Below, one piece after another: positions 12,504-24,400 of a stretch of DNA of 64,000 bases. Position 1 is the first letter of the stretch, and every line of letters starts with the position of its first letter. This DNA is from Dipetalonema caudispina (Eukaryota; Nematoda; Chromadorea; Rhabditida; Onchocercidae). The notes beneath the pieces were generated by a model that did not search any database, had not been told where the DNA came from, and worked only from the letters and a program-made list of their open reading frames with translations. The position numbers were made by a program, and so were the translations under genes. The DNA lies in assembly GCA_013365325.1 (NCBI GenBank), contig JABVXV010000018.1:186001-250000 (forward strand), read 5' to 3'.

Positions 12504-15448
12504 GGAATATGTGATAATGTTTTTTTTTTTTATTTACAATTTTTTCTGTTAATGGGAATTTTTTATTAAAATCTCCTGCAAAGTATTATTTTCCCCAAAC
12601 GAGAAACTCTGAGAAAGCTAAAATCGCGATGTAATTAAAATTCGATAATACTTATTTAAGGGTGATTTGAAGAGTTTATGTTTCATGTGTGGAAGCAACA
12701 GAATCAAAACGTTGATTCTTAAAACAAGGAATATATTCGGAAAGATTGTAGTAGCTTTATCAAGATCTGGAATGCTTGATGTCTTAGAAATGTCAATAAT
12801 AATAAAAGAGAAAGTAGCCGACGTATTTATCAAAGGAAAAGCAATAGCTAAATCATTTATGCCAATTTAAATTAATGTCAAGGTCATCAACTGTAATGTT
12901 TCTTATAAATCTTGAATCTTAAGATCACTTATGCTAACTGTGAATGTTCAAAGTTGTGGAATAATTCCTAGCGAAGTTACAGAATGAAGAATAGTTCCTG
13001 ACAAACTTTCAAGTCCAGGGATACTCCAACATCAGAAATAGTATCTAGGAAATCTCCATTGTTAGGGATTGTATTTTTACAACCTAGGCTAACGATTGTT
13101 CATGTAAAATCCCAGCACTGGAAATTGTGATTGACAACCAAGTACTGGTAGGGGACTGGGAAAAATAGAGTTTTTGCGTGGCAAATGAGGAAGTGTTGGA
13201 AATTTCAAAACTGAATAGATGTATCAAATCCTGTGATTGCACGTATCTGATACTGCCCTTACATTTTCAGCTTTTCTTCGTCAACATTTAGCTTTGAAAA
13301 AATGAAAACGTGGATCTGGCATGGTTTCTTAAAATCTGCTCTATTGGTTGGAAATTTTAATAGGAAGAGGTGGCGTAAATTTGGAAAATCTGAATCACGA
13401 ACTATGACTTCAGAAGTTTGCATGGAGAAATGAGCATTCATCCTCTGCTTCGATCTAAATCTATTCCTGATTTAATAGAATCACAGATTTTACAAAGATA
13501 AGAATGAAAATAAGTAATATTTCCTGTGGTGACGTTTTGTTGCAGGAGTTGAGTTTGAAATTATGGCAAATTTGGGGATCAATCGTCGACTATTTCAGTA
13601 TGAAAAGCAAAGTTAAGGGTGAGATGATATTACCATACAATTTTAAGTATCATTTAAATAAACAAAACTTAGACTGTACTTGGGGTTTAAGTTTTGTCTA
13701 TTTAGATATGTTATTTAAAATGTTTAAACTTAATTGCTAAGTTAAGGAGTTAAAATTGTCCATAGAAAGAATAGCGAATTTATTTGTTTGAACAAAGCCT
13801 AAAATTATTTGCTTCATTGAAACGAAAAACAAGAAAAGATGATCGCGTTGGGCTTAAAGCTCAAAGACTGAATTTGCCAACAGTTGGCATACCTGCCAAC
13901 ATAGAAAATAGGTCAAGAAGAATCATTGATCAGTTCAGAGTTGATGTTGAAATGTTTCAAGGTTTTTTAAGCATGTACTTCTTGAAATAAGTCGAACTGA
14001 AAGTAAATAGAAAAAATTATCGAATTTCCTGCATATCGTTTACCATTGTAACAGTTGATATCTTACCAATGATTGCTTCTTTAAAAATGAAATCAATCTA
14101 TTAGATTTCAAAAAAAATGCTACATTCTGAAAACAATTCTAAAGCAAAAACTTCAATTTCTTCGGGATGAATTATTTTTTTTTTTTTTGTAACACAAAGA
14201 TTTATATTCAACAATCTATGATACATCAATCGAAAAAAGAAAAAGTAAAAGTAAAGTGATGATATTTTTTAGCGTAATAATTGCAAAAGTTACAGTTTAG
14301 GTGATCAATTAACTAAACAGCTCTATTACTGTTTGTAGCAAAACAGTTGTACTTCTTTTACTGAACAATTGCGCTCAAAAAATATTCATTTCTTCTTTCA
14401 AAGATGAATGAACATGACAAGAAGTCTTCGTATACCTCAGAAACGAATCTTTTTTTTATCAACGTTTTTGCAAAATTTATGAAATTTTATACAAAGAATC
14501 ATTTTCAGCTTCCTTTCCATTTCATAAAAGTTGAAATTATTGCACCGATATATTCTTCTTTTGGCAAAAATAATTTTATCGTAAACTTAATTTATCAGTG
14601 ATCATTTCATGTAAACAAGGAAACACTTTCATATGTTCTGTACATGTAATGCAAATTGTGATCAAATATATTTACTAATTTTTTGCATACATTAAAATGA
14701 TTTATAACTTAAATTAAATATATGCTTAACTCCATTAAATTATTTACTTTAATTGGGATATAGCAATAACGATTCAATTTCCCATTTAATTACAATGTAA
14801 GTAATACGGTATCAATGTCAAATGAAACTTTCATTGATCCAATAATTCAGAGCATAAACTCATAAAAAAATGTAAAAGTTTTTAAATGTTGAGATTTTTT
14901 GAATTCTATAAAACAGAGATTTTCATGAAATGTTTTTCGATTGATTTGTTGATGGATGAAAACATTGCAGCAAGTAGCTGTAAATTTTGCCTGGAATCAT
15001 TGTTTTAGTTGTAAAAATTAAGGTAAGATAGCAATAAGAGTATAGTTCCAGCTGGTAGATGGCATTGATTTCGTTCTTAAAACATTATCGTTACGAATTT
15101 TTCAGTTGATGGAAATGAATTTGATACAAAGAAATTAGTATTTCTAATGTTCAAATTTTGTTGCTTCTGTTAGTAATGTTTAATTTCTTTCATCATTTTT
15201 CTTGAGTTTAGGAGAGAATAAACTAATGAGAAATACTTCCAGCGTTAAAATAATGCTGTTCGTTGGATGATTATCTGATAATACTAGCAATCTTAGCGTT
15301 CCAGTTATTTCTCCACTTTGCTATTTCGACAGAATAGCTAGAAAGAAATTTAAAAAAGTTCGGGTTAGCAGGAAATCAAGATTGTTGAAGAGAAGAGAAA
15401 AAGGACAACAAGAAAGAGGAGGAAGTTGAAGTCTCTGCGGCGGTTACC

Positions 15449-15960
15449 CTCATTCTCGACATTCCTCCTGATTGCTTTTGCTTTCATCTTTCTCATCTTA
15501 CTTTCCTTTCCTATTACCTGCTGATCTCATTGGTTTTTATTAACTTCTCTTTTGCAACTTACTAATGATTATTCGCCCACATCTTCAGTTTAATTTTAGC
15601 CCTCTTTATCCTTCTCTGTTTTCTCCATTCCGATAAATTAGTCGTTCACCAGAACTTCCGGATTCTCTCTAATATATCATCATCTATAACGGCAATGAAG
15701 GGAACACAACATATACCTCCAGGCAGCAGGCAGGCCTACCACCTACATCTACATCTCTCTATTGTGATTCTTTCACCTATCGTCTATTTTGGTGTTGCAG
15801 AGCAGCCGTTCCTGTCTACACCACTACTAAAGCTTATATTACACAAATTCTGAAGCCATTTGCTACCGAATCCTTACCAGCACCCTTCCACACAGACACA
15901 AACGTATCACATATACACCTTCTTGTCCTTCTTATTACAAATATGCAACCATCGAACCAA
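15449..15960 (+). other. Pyrimidine-rich block 2.5-3 kb upstream of the myosin start
   Basis: The plus strand over about 500 bp is dominated by C and T (CTT, TCC, CTC clusters) and is visibly richer in C than the flanking DNA, preceded by a short purine-rich stretch at about 15390-15430. No long open frame is present. It could be a distal promoter or enhancer element, an untranslated first exon, or a simple compositional island; the sequence alone does not decide. Confidence 0.35.
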
Positions 15961-18366
15961 ATTTATTCTGTGGTAGAATACTTCTTTACCTCATTATTCA
16001 TTAATTTCAACTTATTTGTTTAGCAAAAAAAAAAAATCAATTACACTTAACCGAATCATAAGAACTCAATTGTCCATGTAAATAATTAATTAATTAATTA
16101 ATGTATTTCAAAATTGCAATGCTTTTGCTCAACAAATATATATATATATATAACAGTTTTATTTGTTCAGTAAACAATTCTTAATACAATCTCTCACTTG
16201 ATGTTTTTCACAAATTTTGTTGAAGATATGTCTTCTTTATAAGTATCCCTGTAAACTATCATTTAATTCACGTTGATATTTGAAGCTTAGTTCATAATGC
16301 GTTATATTTATGCAAATATTTCATATATTCTCTTTCACATACCGCAATTAGAAGTAAAATTTTCTATAATGCAAGAAATTAATTTTTTAGCCTTCTCAGA
16401 TTTGACAATATTTTATATTAAGATGAATGCGAAGACTTGAATGTCTTTTCAAGTACTTTTTTTAAATAAATACTTGCATATTTGTAAAAATTTACAAGTA
16501 CAGTATAAATATTTGTGAATTCTGCCTTTTGTGAAGGTTGAAATAAAGTAGAATAATTTTACTGGTTCCATCTGTTTTTACTGCTGAGCTTTGATTCTAG
16601 CTACAACACCCAAAAGACCATTCTGGGATCACTATGATGGATTTAAAATTACTGAGATGTAGTCTTATTTAGCTCAGTACAATTTTGAAGACCAATCTTA
16701 TTTTGGCTAATTTCTTCTTTCAAATTTTCATTTTAAACGAAAAAATTTGTTTAAAATTCTCTCTTTTACTGCCGAATATTTTTGTTTTAGTCCTTTATTT
16801 TATCTCCAAACATCTGAGAAAAAAGTGTATCTCTCAATTATTATTTCACGCTTTTTTTTTTTCGCGAAATTGCAATCGTTAATTTTACTTTCAAAAACCT
16901 CTCAGCTAGAATTAAAAGTAATCTGCTATGCATTCTTGAGATAAGTCTTATATTTTAAAATCGAATTTCATAATAATTGAAATTTTAAAAGTCTTAAATT
17001 CACATTCGAAAAGAAATAAAAAAGAATTCTTTGAATTTATTTGTTTGCTTTTTGGTCTACTAATTTCACTTGTCTAAGTTTCAATCTATTCCTACCTTTC
17101 TGCTTCTTCAGAAAAATAGATAGATAAAAAGATGGATAGAGGAATAACAGATCGATAGCAGGTAAAAGATTGGTATATAGATCAGTGGATAGAATGGAAG
17201 GATAGATGGATACGAGAAGAAGATAAATGAATCCATAGATGATAACAATTTTGTGGTTTTTCTGCAATTTCCGCCAAGCAATTTTTTCAACAGCAGTTGC
17301 TCAGGAATACTTCTCTTGACAAAAGTTGTGCAGTTAAGGATCGGGAAAGAGAAAGATTTTTTATGGAGCATTCTTTTAGCAAATTATATTTTCAGGTTCA
17401 GTATTTAGAAAAAAAATTTCACTTTCTTAAGTTATTTCTTACATTTTTAAAAGTGCCCTCAAAATTAAGAAAGAGAATTAAAAAAAAGTTAATAAACATT
17501 CTGAAATATTTGTTATCCTTAACTGTTAAAGTATTCGAATATTTGCCAATTAATTTTCAATACTCAATTCGTCCTACTTCTTCCTACTCTAACTAATATT
17601 GTTGAAGTTAATTAATGATGCAATAAAGTAGTTTTTCAACTTAATTGATTCATAATCTCATTGAAGTTAATTAAATCCCTTAACTACCAGATTTTCATTT
17701 AAACAAAAATTTTCAACTTTTCAGTCCTAATTTTGCAAAAAGCGCCAAATGTGTTTTCATACCTTATCAAATTCAGAAGACTTCATTTTTTTCTTATGCA
17801 TCGTTTAGTAATATTGAATGTCTTTAGTACAATCATGCAAAAAAATCTTTTTTATGAAAAATCTCTCTTATAAGAAGGGAGTTACTCCGGCATTGTTGAA
17901 AATTCGAAAAGTCTGATACTTAACATTATACAACAATTTGAACTGCTTAGTTACTAAAAGAGACCTTTAAACATCTATTCCAAATTCTTCCCAAAACTAT
18001 GAAAGAAATTAAGAGATCTGCAAAATCTATCTAAACTTTCTGTGAACTGCATATCTCTTCGTATGCACTTTAGGATATAGCTACCTAGTCGCAAAGCCCA
18101 AGATCATGAATTCATCTCATAAAAATACGGTATAAGGTTAGCAGTAGAATTAGAATGGAAAAATTCACCCGTTTTTACTGAAAATCCTGAGGTTGAGCCA
18201 AATTTCCAGAACACTAATTATAATGTTGAAAGTTTAAATAATGCATTTTACGTTTATTTATGTAGCGCTTTTGTTATTGTATATATTAAAGAATGAAGTA
18301 CGCGTATACGATACTTAACAGAGCGCATTACGTATTCTCGACTTTTGAAGAGACGTCTTTGTAAGG

Positions 18367-18376
18367 TCACATGTGA
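18367..18376. promoter_or_regulatory. Palindromic E-box (TCACATGTGA) upstream of the myosin gene
   Basis: A perfect 10-bp palindrome around the E-box core CACATGTG lies about 100 bp before the myosin ATG and 85-95 bp before its two candidate 3' splice acceptors. CANNTG sites bind bHLH factors such as the muscle regulator HLH-1/MyoD. The position suits a proximal promoter element, but a single E-box is common by chance. Confidence 0.35.
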
Positions 18377-18458
18377 AATGGCAGTGATGACCTCAGCGAT
18401 AAGCATCGTTTTATGTCTAAACTACAAAAATGCTAAGTAAAGATGTTTGGTTTGTTTT

Positions 18459-18470
18459 AGCACTTTCTAG
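18459..18470 (+). promoter_or_regulatory. Candidate spliced-leader acceptor(s) for the myosin mRNA
   Basis: Two AG acceptors in tandem, TTTGTTTTAG (AG 18459-18460) and CACTTTCTAG (AG 18469-18470), lie 5-15 bases before the ATG at 18476. No upstream coding exon with a suitable donor was found, so these are either trans-splice sites for a spliced leader or the end of an intron in the 5' UTR. Confidence 0.45.
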
Positions 18471-18475
18471 CAAGG

Positions 18476-21400
18476 ATGACAGAAGCTGCAGAAAACGTTG
18501 AATTAGGCAAATTTGAGGAAGACGAGGGATATCCGTATTTAGAGGTTAGCCGAGAAGAGAAATCAACAAATGCTGCAAAGCCATTTGATTCCAAGAAGAA
18601 TTGCTGGATTCCCGATGCTGATGATGGTATATTAAGATTTAAAAAAAATTTCTCAAGAGAGTGATAAATAAAATTAGTGGCAAAAAGAAGATACAGAATA
18701 AGCTACTGATGAATCCTGAATTTTACAGGTTTTATTGCTGCTGAAATAAAATCGTCAGCAGGCGACACTGTAACGGTGATTACTGCGAAGGGCAATGAAA
18801 TTACAGTGAAAAAGGAGGAAGTTCAGGAAATGAATCCTCCTAAATTCAGTAAAACCGAAGATATGGCCAATTTGACATTTTTGAATGAAGCTTCCGTACT
18901 TAACAATCTAAAAGAGCGATACTACTCTATGATGATTTATGTAAGCTTGCTAAGTTTCAAAATTATAAAAATCAAAGTTTTTTTACAATTTAATAGAATT
19001 TCACATATAGATGTTATATATGTTCAAAATTGAAAGGATTAGCTAATTTACCATAAAATATTAAGTCCGATTACATGTTTTAGACATATTCTGGCCTATT
19101 CTGTGTGGTAATTAATCCATACAAGCGTCTGCCCATCTATACCCCATCGATCATTCAACATTACATGGGTAAAAGACGAAACGAAATGCCACCACATTTA
19201 TTCGCCGTATCCGATGAAGCATATCGAAATATTCTCATTGGTATGATTGTTTACGATTTTATTCGCATAAACGTATTTGCTAATGCTAAATGCAGAAGTA
19301 ATTTTAAAACGATAAAGTAATCGTTATTGGAAATAAAAATAATACGATATGGCAAGTTATATGGCGAAAGATTTACAGTAGTAATTATGGCCATTTTGTG
19401 ACAGTATCATGATGCAATTCCTGTAATGTTACAATATCATTACAGTATCGTCTAGTTGTTATAGCTAAAATAACATAAGAAAGATAGCTGTACTATATTC
19501 TTATCTAATTCTAGATCATGAGAATCAATCAATGCTGATCACCGGTGAATCTGGCGCTGGTAAAACTGAGAACACAAAGAAAGTCATTACTTACTTTGCT
19601 ATTGTTGGTGCCACACAGCAGAAAAAGGAAGAAGGCAAAAAGGGAGTGCGTGTTAATTCAATACAATTTTAAATTATTAAAAAAAATAAAAAATTGATTG
19701 ATTGTTAGAAGAAGATCTGTAAATAAGTTGGCCAATTTGCACTCCTACTTGATCGTTTTTGAAGTTGAAAATGTTTTTGACAGTATTATTTTTTTAAATA
19801 TTTTGGGATCGTAATGATAATTTAATTGTTCATCAAAAGAGCTTTACTAAATCAACATTTTCCGGGAAAACCTCTAATACTTTCTTTCGATATTATAGCT
19901 TAGAAAATTCCTGTATAAATTATTTCATCAATTTCCCGTACAGACTTGAATGATTCACCATTCAAAAATGGTATTTATTTAAAATTTAGGGAACTTTGGA
20001 GGAACAAATCGTGCAAACTAATCCAGTATTGGAAGCCTTCGGTAAGTTAATTGCAAGAATTACATACTTCTACTAAAAATTTCTTTTTTTTTTTATTGTA
20101 ATTTAAAATTTAAGAGCTTGGCGAATTAAAAATATTATTGCATTATCAACTTGTAATGATTTAACGATGGCTTTATCGAGACTTTTATTAACAGTAAAAC
20201 TTTTTTAAACTCTGATTTTTCTAAAGAAAATTATACAATTTAACTTTTTAATTTATATCTAAAAATCTTATATTTTGATTAAGGAAAAGTAGTTCGAGCA
20301 ATTTCTTAATTTAAATAATTATTTCATACCTCTTTTACAAGGAAATAATTTATTTTAGTTTACAATATTCTGCGGTAGTGATTGGGATGAGATGATGAAA
20401 GTTTTGAATTAAAACAATACTTACAGGTAATGCAAAAACGGTACGAAACAACAATTCCTCACGATTTGGTAAATTCATCCGAACTCATTTCACCAAAGAT
20501 GGAAAACTCTCTGGTGGCGATATTGAACATTGTAAATTTCTTCTTCCTTCCTTCAATACTAAAACTTTTGCTTATTGAATTTTTTGCTAAAATTATTGGG
20601 TTTTTAAATAAGATTAATGCTAATGCAATTTTCTCATATGCTGATTATTTGCCTTTCAAATTTCTATTAACTTGCTCAGGAATTCTTCTTGAAAATTTTT
20701 TTAGATCTTTTTGAAAAGTCACGCGTTGTACGACAAGCACCTGGTGAACGTAGTTATCATATTTATTATCAACTTATGTCTGGTTATCATCCGAAAATAA
20801 GAGGTAAGCATTAAGCAAAAATTGAATATCTGAAATGAAACAAATATGACTTCCTATTCTGCTGGAAATGATAATGAAATAATTGAATTACAGAAGAACT
20901 ACGTTTGACAAATGACCTCAAATACTATCATTTCTGTTCCCAAGCAGAGTTAACCATTGATGGTGTAGATGACAAGGAGGAAATGAAAATCACGCAGGTA
21001 TTATAATTGTTTACCTAAATTGATCAAAATAAATATAATTGAAAATTTCAATTCGATTGTATTATTCCAGGAAGCATTTGATATTATGGGCTTCGAGGAT
21101 CATGAAACTCACGACATGTACAGTAATGTGGCTGGTATTATGCATATGGGTGAAATGAAATTTAAACAACGACCACGTGAAGAGCAAGCGGAGCCAGATG
21201 GAGAAGAGGGTTAAAATTTGTTTTCAATAATTTTACTTTTTATCATTCCCATCTAGTATGTGCAGTAAATGTGGTAATTTCTACACGTAGTTAATTAAGG
21301 ATTTAGCGCATTTGAAACTCAAATTTTTGCTTTGGAAAAGTGGAAAACTTTACTGCCAACAAGTTTTAGATGCAAAGAATGCTGGTTTTTGCTTCGGCGT

Positions 21401-24400
21401 TGATCATGAAGAATTTTTAAAAGCTTTAACAAAGCCGCGTGTTCGTGTCGGTACAGAATGGGTTAACAAGGGTCAAAACTTGGAACAGGTAAGTTTCATA
21501 AATGAAAAGCTCAGAAGAGGAATTCTTATTATTCGTGTTTTTCGTTCGAATTAATTATACTTTCAAATTTTTAAAAGAAAGTACGGATATTGAGCTAATT
21601 AATCATAAGAATGATCAAATGACTTTAATACATGAGATGAATATACAAAATAAATGTTAAGGTACACTGGGCTGTAGACGGTCTTGGTAAAGCTATTTAT
21701 TCAAGAATGTTTAAATGGCTTATCGATAGATGTAACAAAACACTCGATCAAAATAAAGAAAATCGGAAATATTTTATCGGTGTCTTGGATATCGCTGGTT
21801 TTGAGATTTTCGATGTACATTTTTTAGTCTTGCAATTTTAAAGTTTTGAATTTTTAGAATAATTTTAGCTAGTGGAGTTTGCTATATTGAAAAAAGTGTT
21901 AGTTCAAAACAAACTAACAAATTGCTTAATGAATATATATTCTGGAATATTTTAGTGCTAAGTAGCTTCGATTAATGAAGTGAATTTCGGAGAATTTCAA
22001 GTAGAGAATTTATTTTTAAAATTTGCAGTTTAATTCGTTTGAACAGTTATGGATCAATTTTGTAAATGAACGACTGCAACAGTTCTTCAATCATCACATG
22101 TTCGTTCTTGAGCAAGAAGAATACAAACGTGAAGGGATCGCTTGGACTTTCATCGATTTCGGTCTCGATTTGCAAGCCTGCATTGAACTAATTGAGAAAG
22201 TAATTACATTTTGTACTTTCTCTATTCTGGGCTTACATTTAGTAGGACAGAAAGATAAGAAATGAATTGGAGCAGAAAATAGCTTTGCTTATTCCATATT
22301 GAAAAGTATCGAGTTTTTTAGCCTTTGGGTATCATTTCGATGTTAGATGAAGAATGCATCGTACCAAAGGCGACCGATATGACATTCGTGCAAAAGCTGA
22401 ATGATCAACACCTTGGTAAACATCCCAACTACCAGAAACCCCGACCACCGAAGGGAAAACAAGCTGAAGCTCATTTTGCCGTTGTTCATTATGCTGGCAC
22501 CGTATGTATTCATGAACTTTCTTATTTCATTTTCAAATTTAATAAAAACATCTGATAAAAGTAAGAAAGTTTATTCCAATGAGAAGAATACATAAAGTGG
22601 TTGAACTGATTGGAAGACAAGAATTAATTCCTCACTTACAATCTGAAATTTCGTCTTAATTCGAAATTTTCGACTTTATGAAAGTTAATCGATCAACACG
22701 AAAATTTTTTGGAGAAAGATTATAAAATTTTTAGAATTTACTCGATGACTTTTGCTCCAGTTCTCCGAATTCTGAACAATTCTAAAATTTTATTTCATAC
22801 TGAAAGAATTATAGGTGCGATACAATGCTACAAACTTTTTGGAGAAGAATAAGGATCCGCTGAATGATTCAGCTGTTGCTGTGTTGAAGCATTGTAAAGG
22901 TAATCAGTTATTGCTGGATATTTGGGCTGATTATCAGACTCAGGAAGAAGCAGCAGAAGCAGCTAAAGCTGGCATTGGTACGTCAAATGCTATCTCAATT
23001 TCACGATTAATTAAAATTTAGCCTGAAAAGATAGAAATTTGAGTTCTTTACAAATGACTTAGATATGAGTGAAAACTTTCTGTCTAATTTTGATTTCAAT
23101 GAGAATGGAACCATTTCTCATTCCTTGAAAAAAGTCTTTGTTAGTGGAAAACTAAAACCGTAATCATAGATAACTTGAACAAGAATGCTAATAAATATTA
23201 TATAATGAGAACTGGAGCGCTTTTTGATTTTGCTAAAATGGATTGATTAAATGAAAGGAAAGCTTCTAGAGAAAAAAAATGAAGATAATAATTATCAAAT
23301 CAGATCGGCAAATTAGCATAAAACTTTCTGATCTGTTTAGAAGGCGGACGTAAGAAGGGTAAATCATCATCATTTATGACTGTTTCCATGATGTATCGCG
23401 AATCATTGAATAATCTGATGAATATGCTGTATCAGACACATCCACACTTCATCCGTTGTATTATACCAAACGAGAAGAAAGCTAGCGGTATGTATTTTAA
23501 TGAAAATATCTATGAGACTGAAAAAATGAACGAAACGATAGTATCGACGATCTTTTCGTTACTAATTCTTTGTTGTTGAATAGCATGGGGATTCATTTAT
23601 ATAGATTGCAAAACAAAAGTATTATACTAATTAATTCTATCGTCCACTTTAAATGATTAGTTGGTTCATTTTGAATAATTTTCCTTTAGGGGTTATCGAT
23701 TCGGCATTGGTATTAAATCAATTAACCTGTAACGGTGTGCTAGAGGGTATTCGAATTTGTCGTAAAGGCTTTCCGAACAGGATGGTCTATCCTGATTTCA
23801 AACTTCGTTATGCTATCCTCGCTGCTGACGCAGCAAAAAATCCGGATGAAAAGATCGCATCAACGGGTATTACTGATTATTTGTGTAATAATGGCAAACT
23901 GAACGATGAAGAATTCAAAATGGGCTCAACGAAAATCTTCTTCAAATCCGGCGTCCTGGCTCGTCTTGAGGATTTGCGTGACGAGGCGTTACGTATTGTA
24001 ATGACGAACTTCCAGGCACGAATTCGAAGTTTCGCTGGTTTAGTTGATAGAAAGCGTCGTATACAACAGAAGACGGGTAATTTTTTTGCTTGCTGAAACA
24101 TCCAGCTATGAAAAAGAAATTTCTAAAATCTATTTAAGAGTTTTGAAAATTTTCTATCATTTGTCTAGATTTCGTCTTTTAGTAAGTAGAGAAGCGAAAC
24201 TTGATCACTTTAAAATCAATGAAATTGTGCTGAACAGTTGCACATTGCAATTTCAGGTCTGTTGTTGATTCAGCGTAACATTCGTGTATGGTGCCTAGTG
24301 CGCACTTGGGACTGGTTCAAATTGTATGGTCGTGTAAAGCCAATGTTAAAAGCTGGTAAGGAAGCGGAAGAAATGGAAAAATTGAACGATAAAATTAAGA

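Larger units (their letters stand above)
12504..18475. other. Intergenic region upstream of the myosin gene
   Basis: About 6 kb without a supportable gene on either strand. ATTAAA at 12565-12570 may serve polyadenylation of rbd-1. Short open frames (for example 13504-13740 and 14404-14601) have no splice-linked partners or recognisable motifs. A pyrimidine-rich block at about 15450-15960, a TAAT-type repeat near 16080-16103, an AT dinucleotide run near 16137-16152 and a degenerate GATA-type tract near 17118-17235 are present. The proximal 150 bp holds an E-box and two splice acceptors before the myosin ATG. Confidence 0.5.

Noticed and set aside
12880..13990. Possible small genes between rbd-1 and myosin (frames at 13259-13441, 13504-13740, 13784-13990)
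   Set aside because: No conserved motif, no phase-compatible exon chain, and codon content like the surrounding non-coding DNA.
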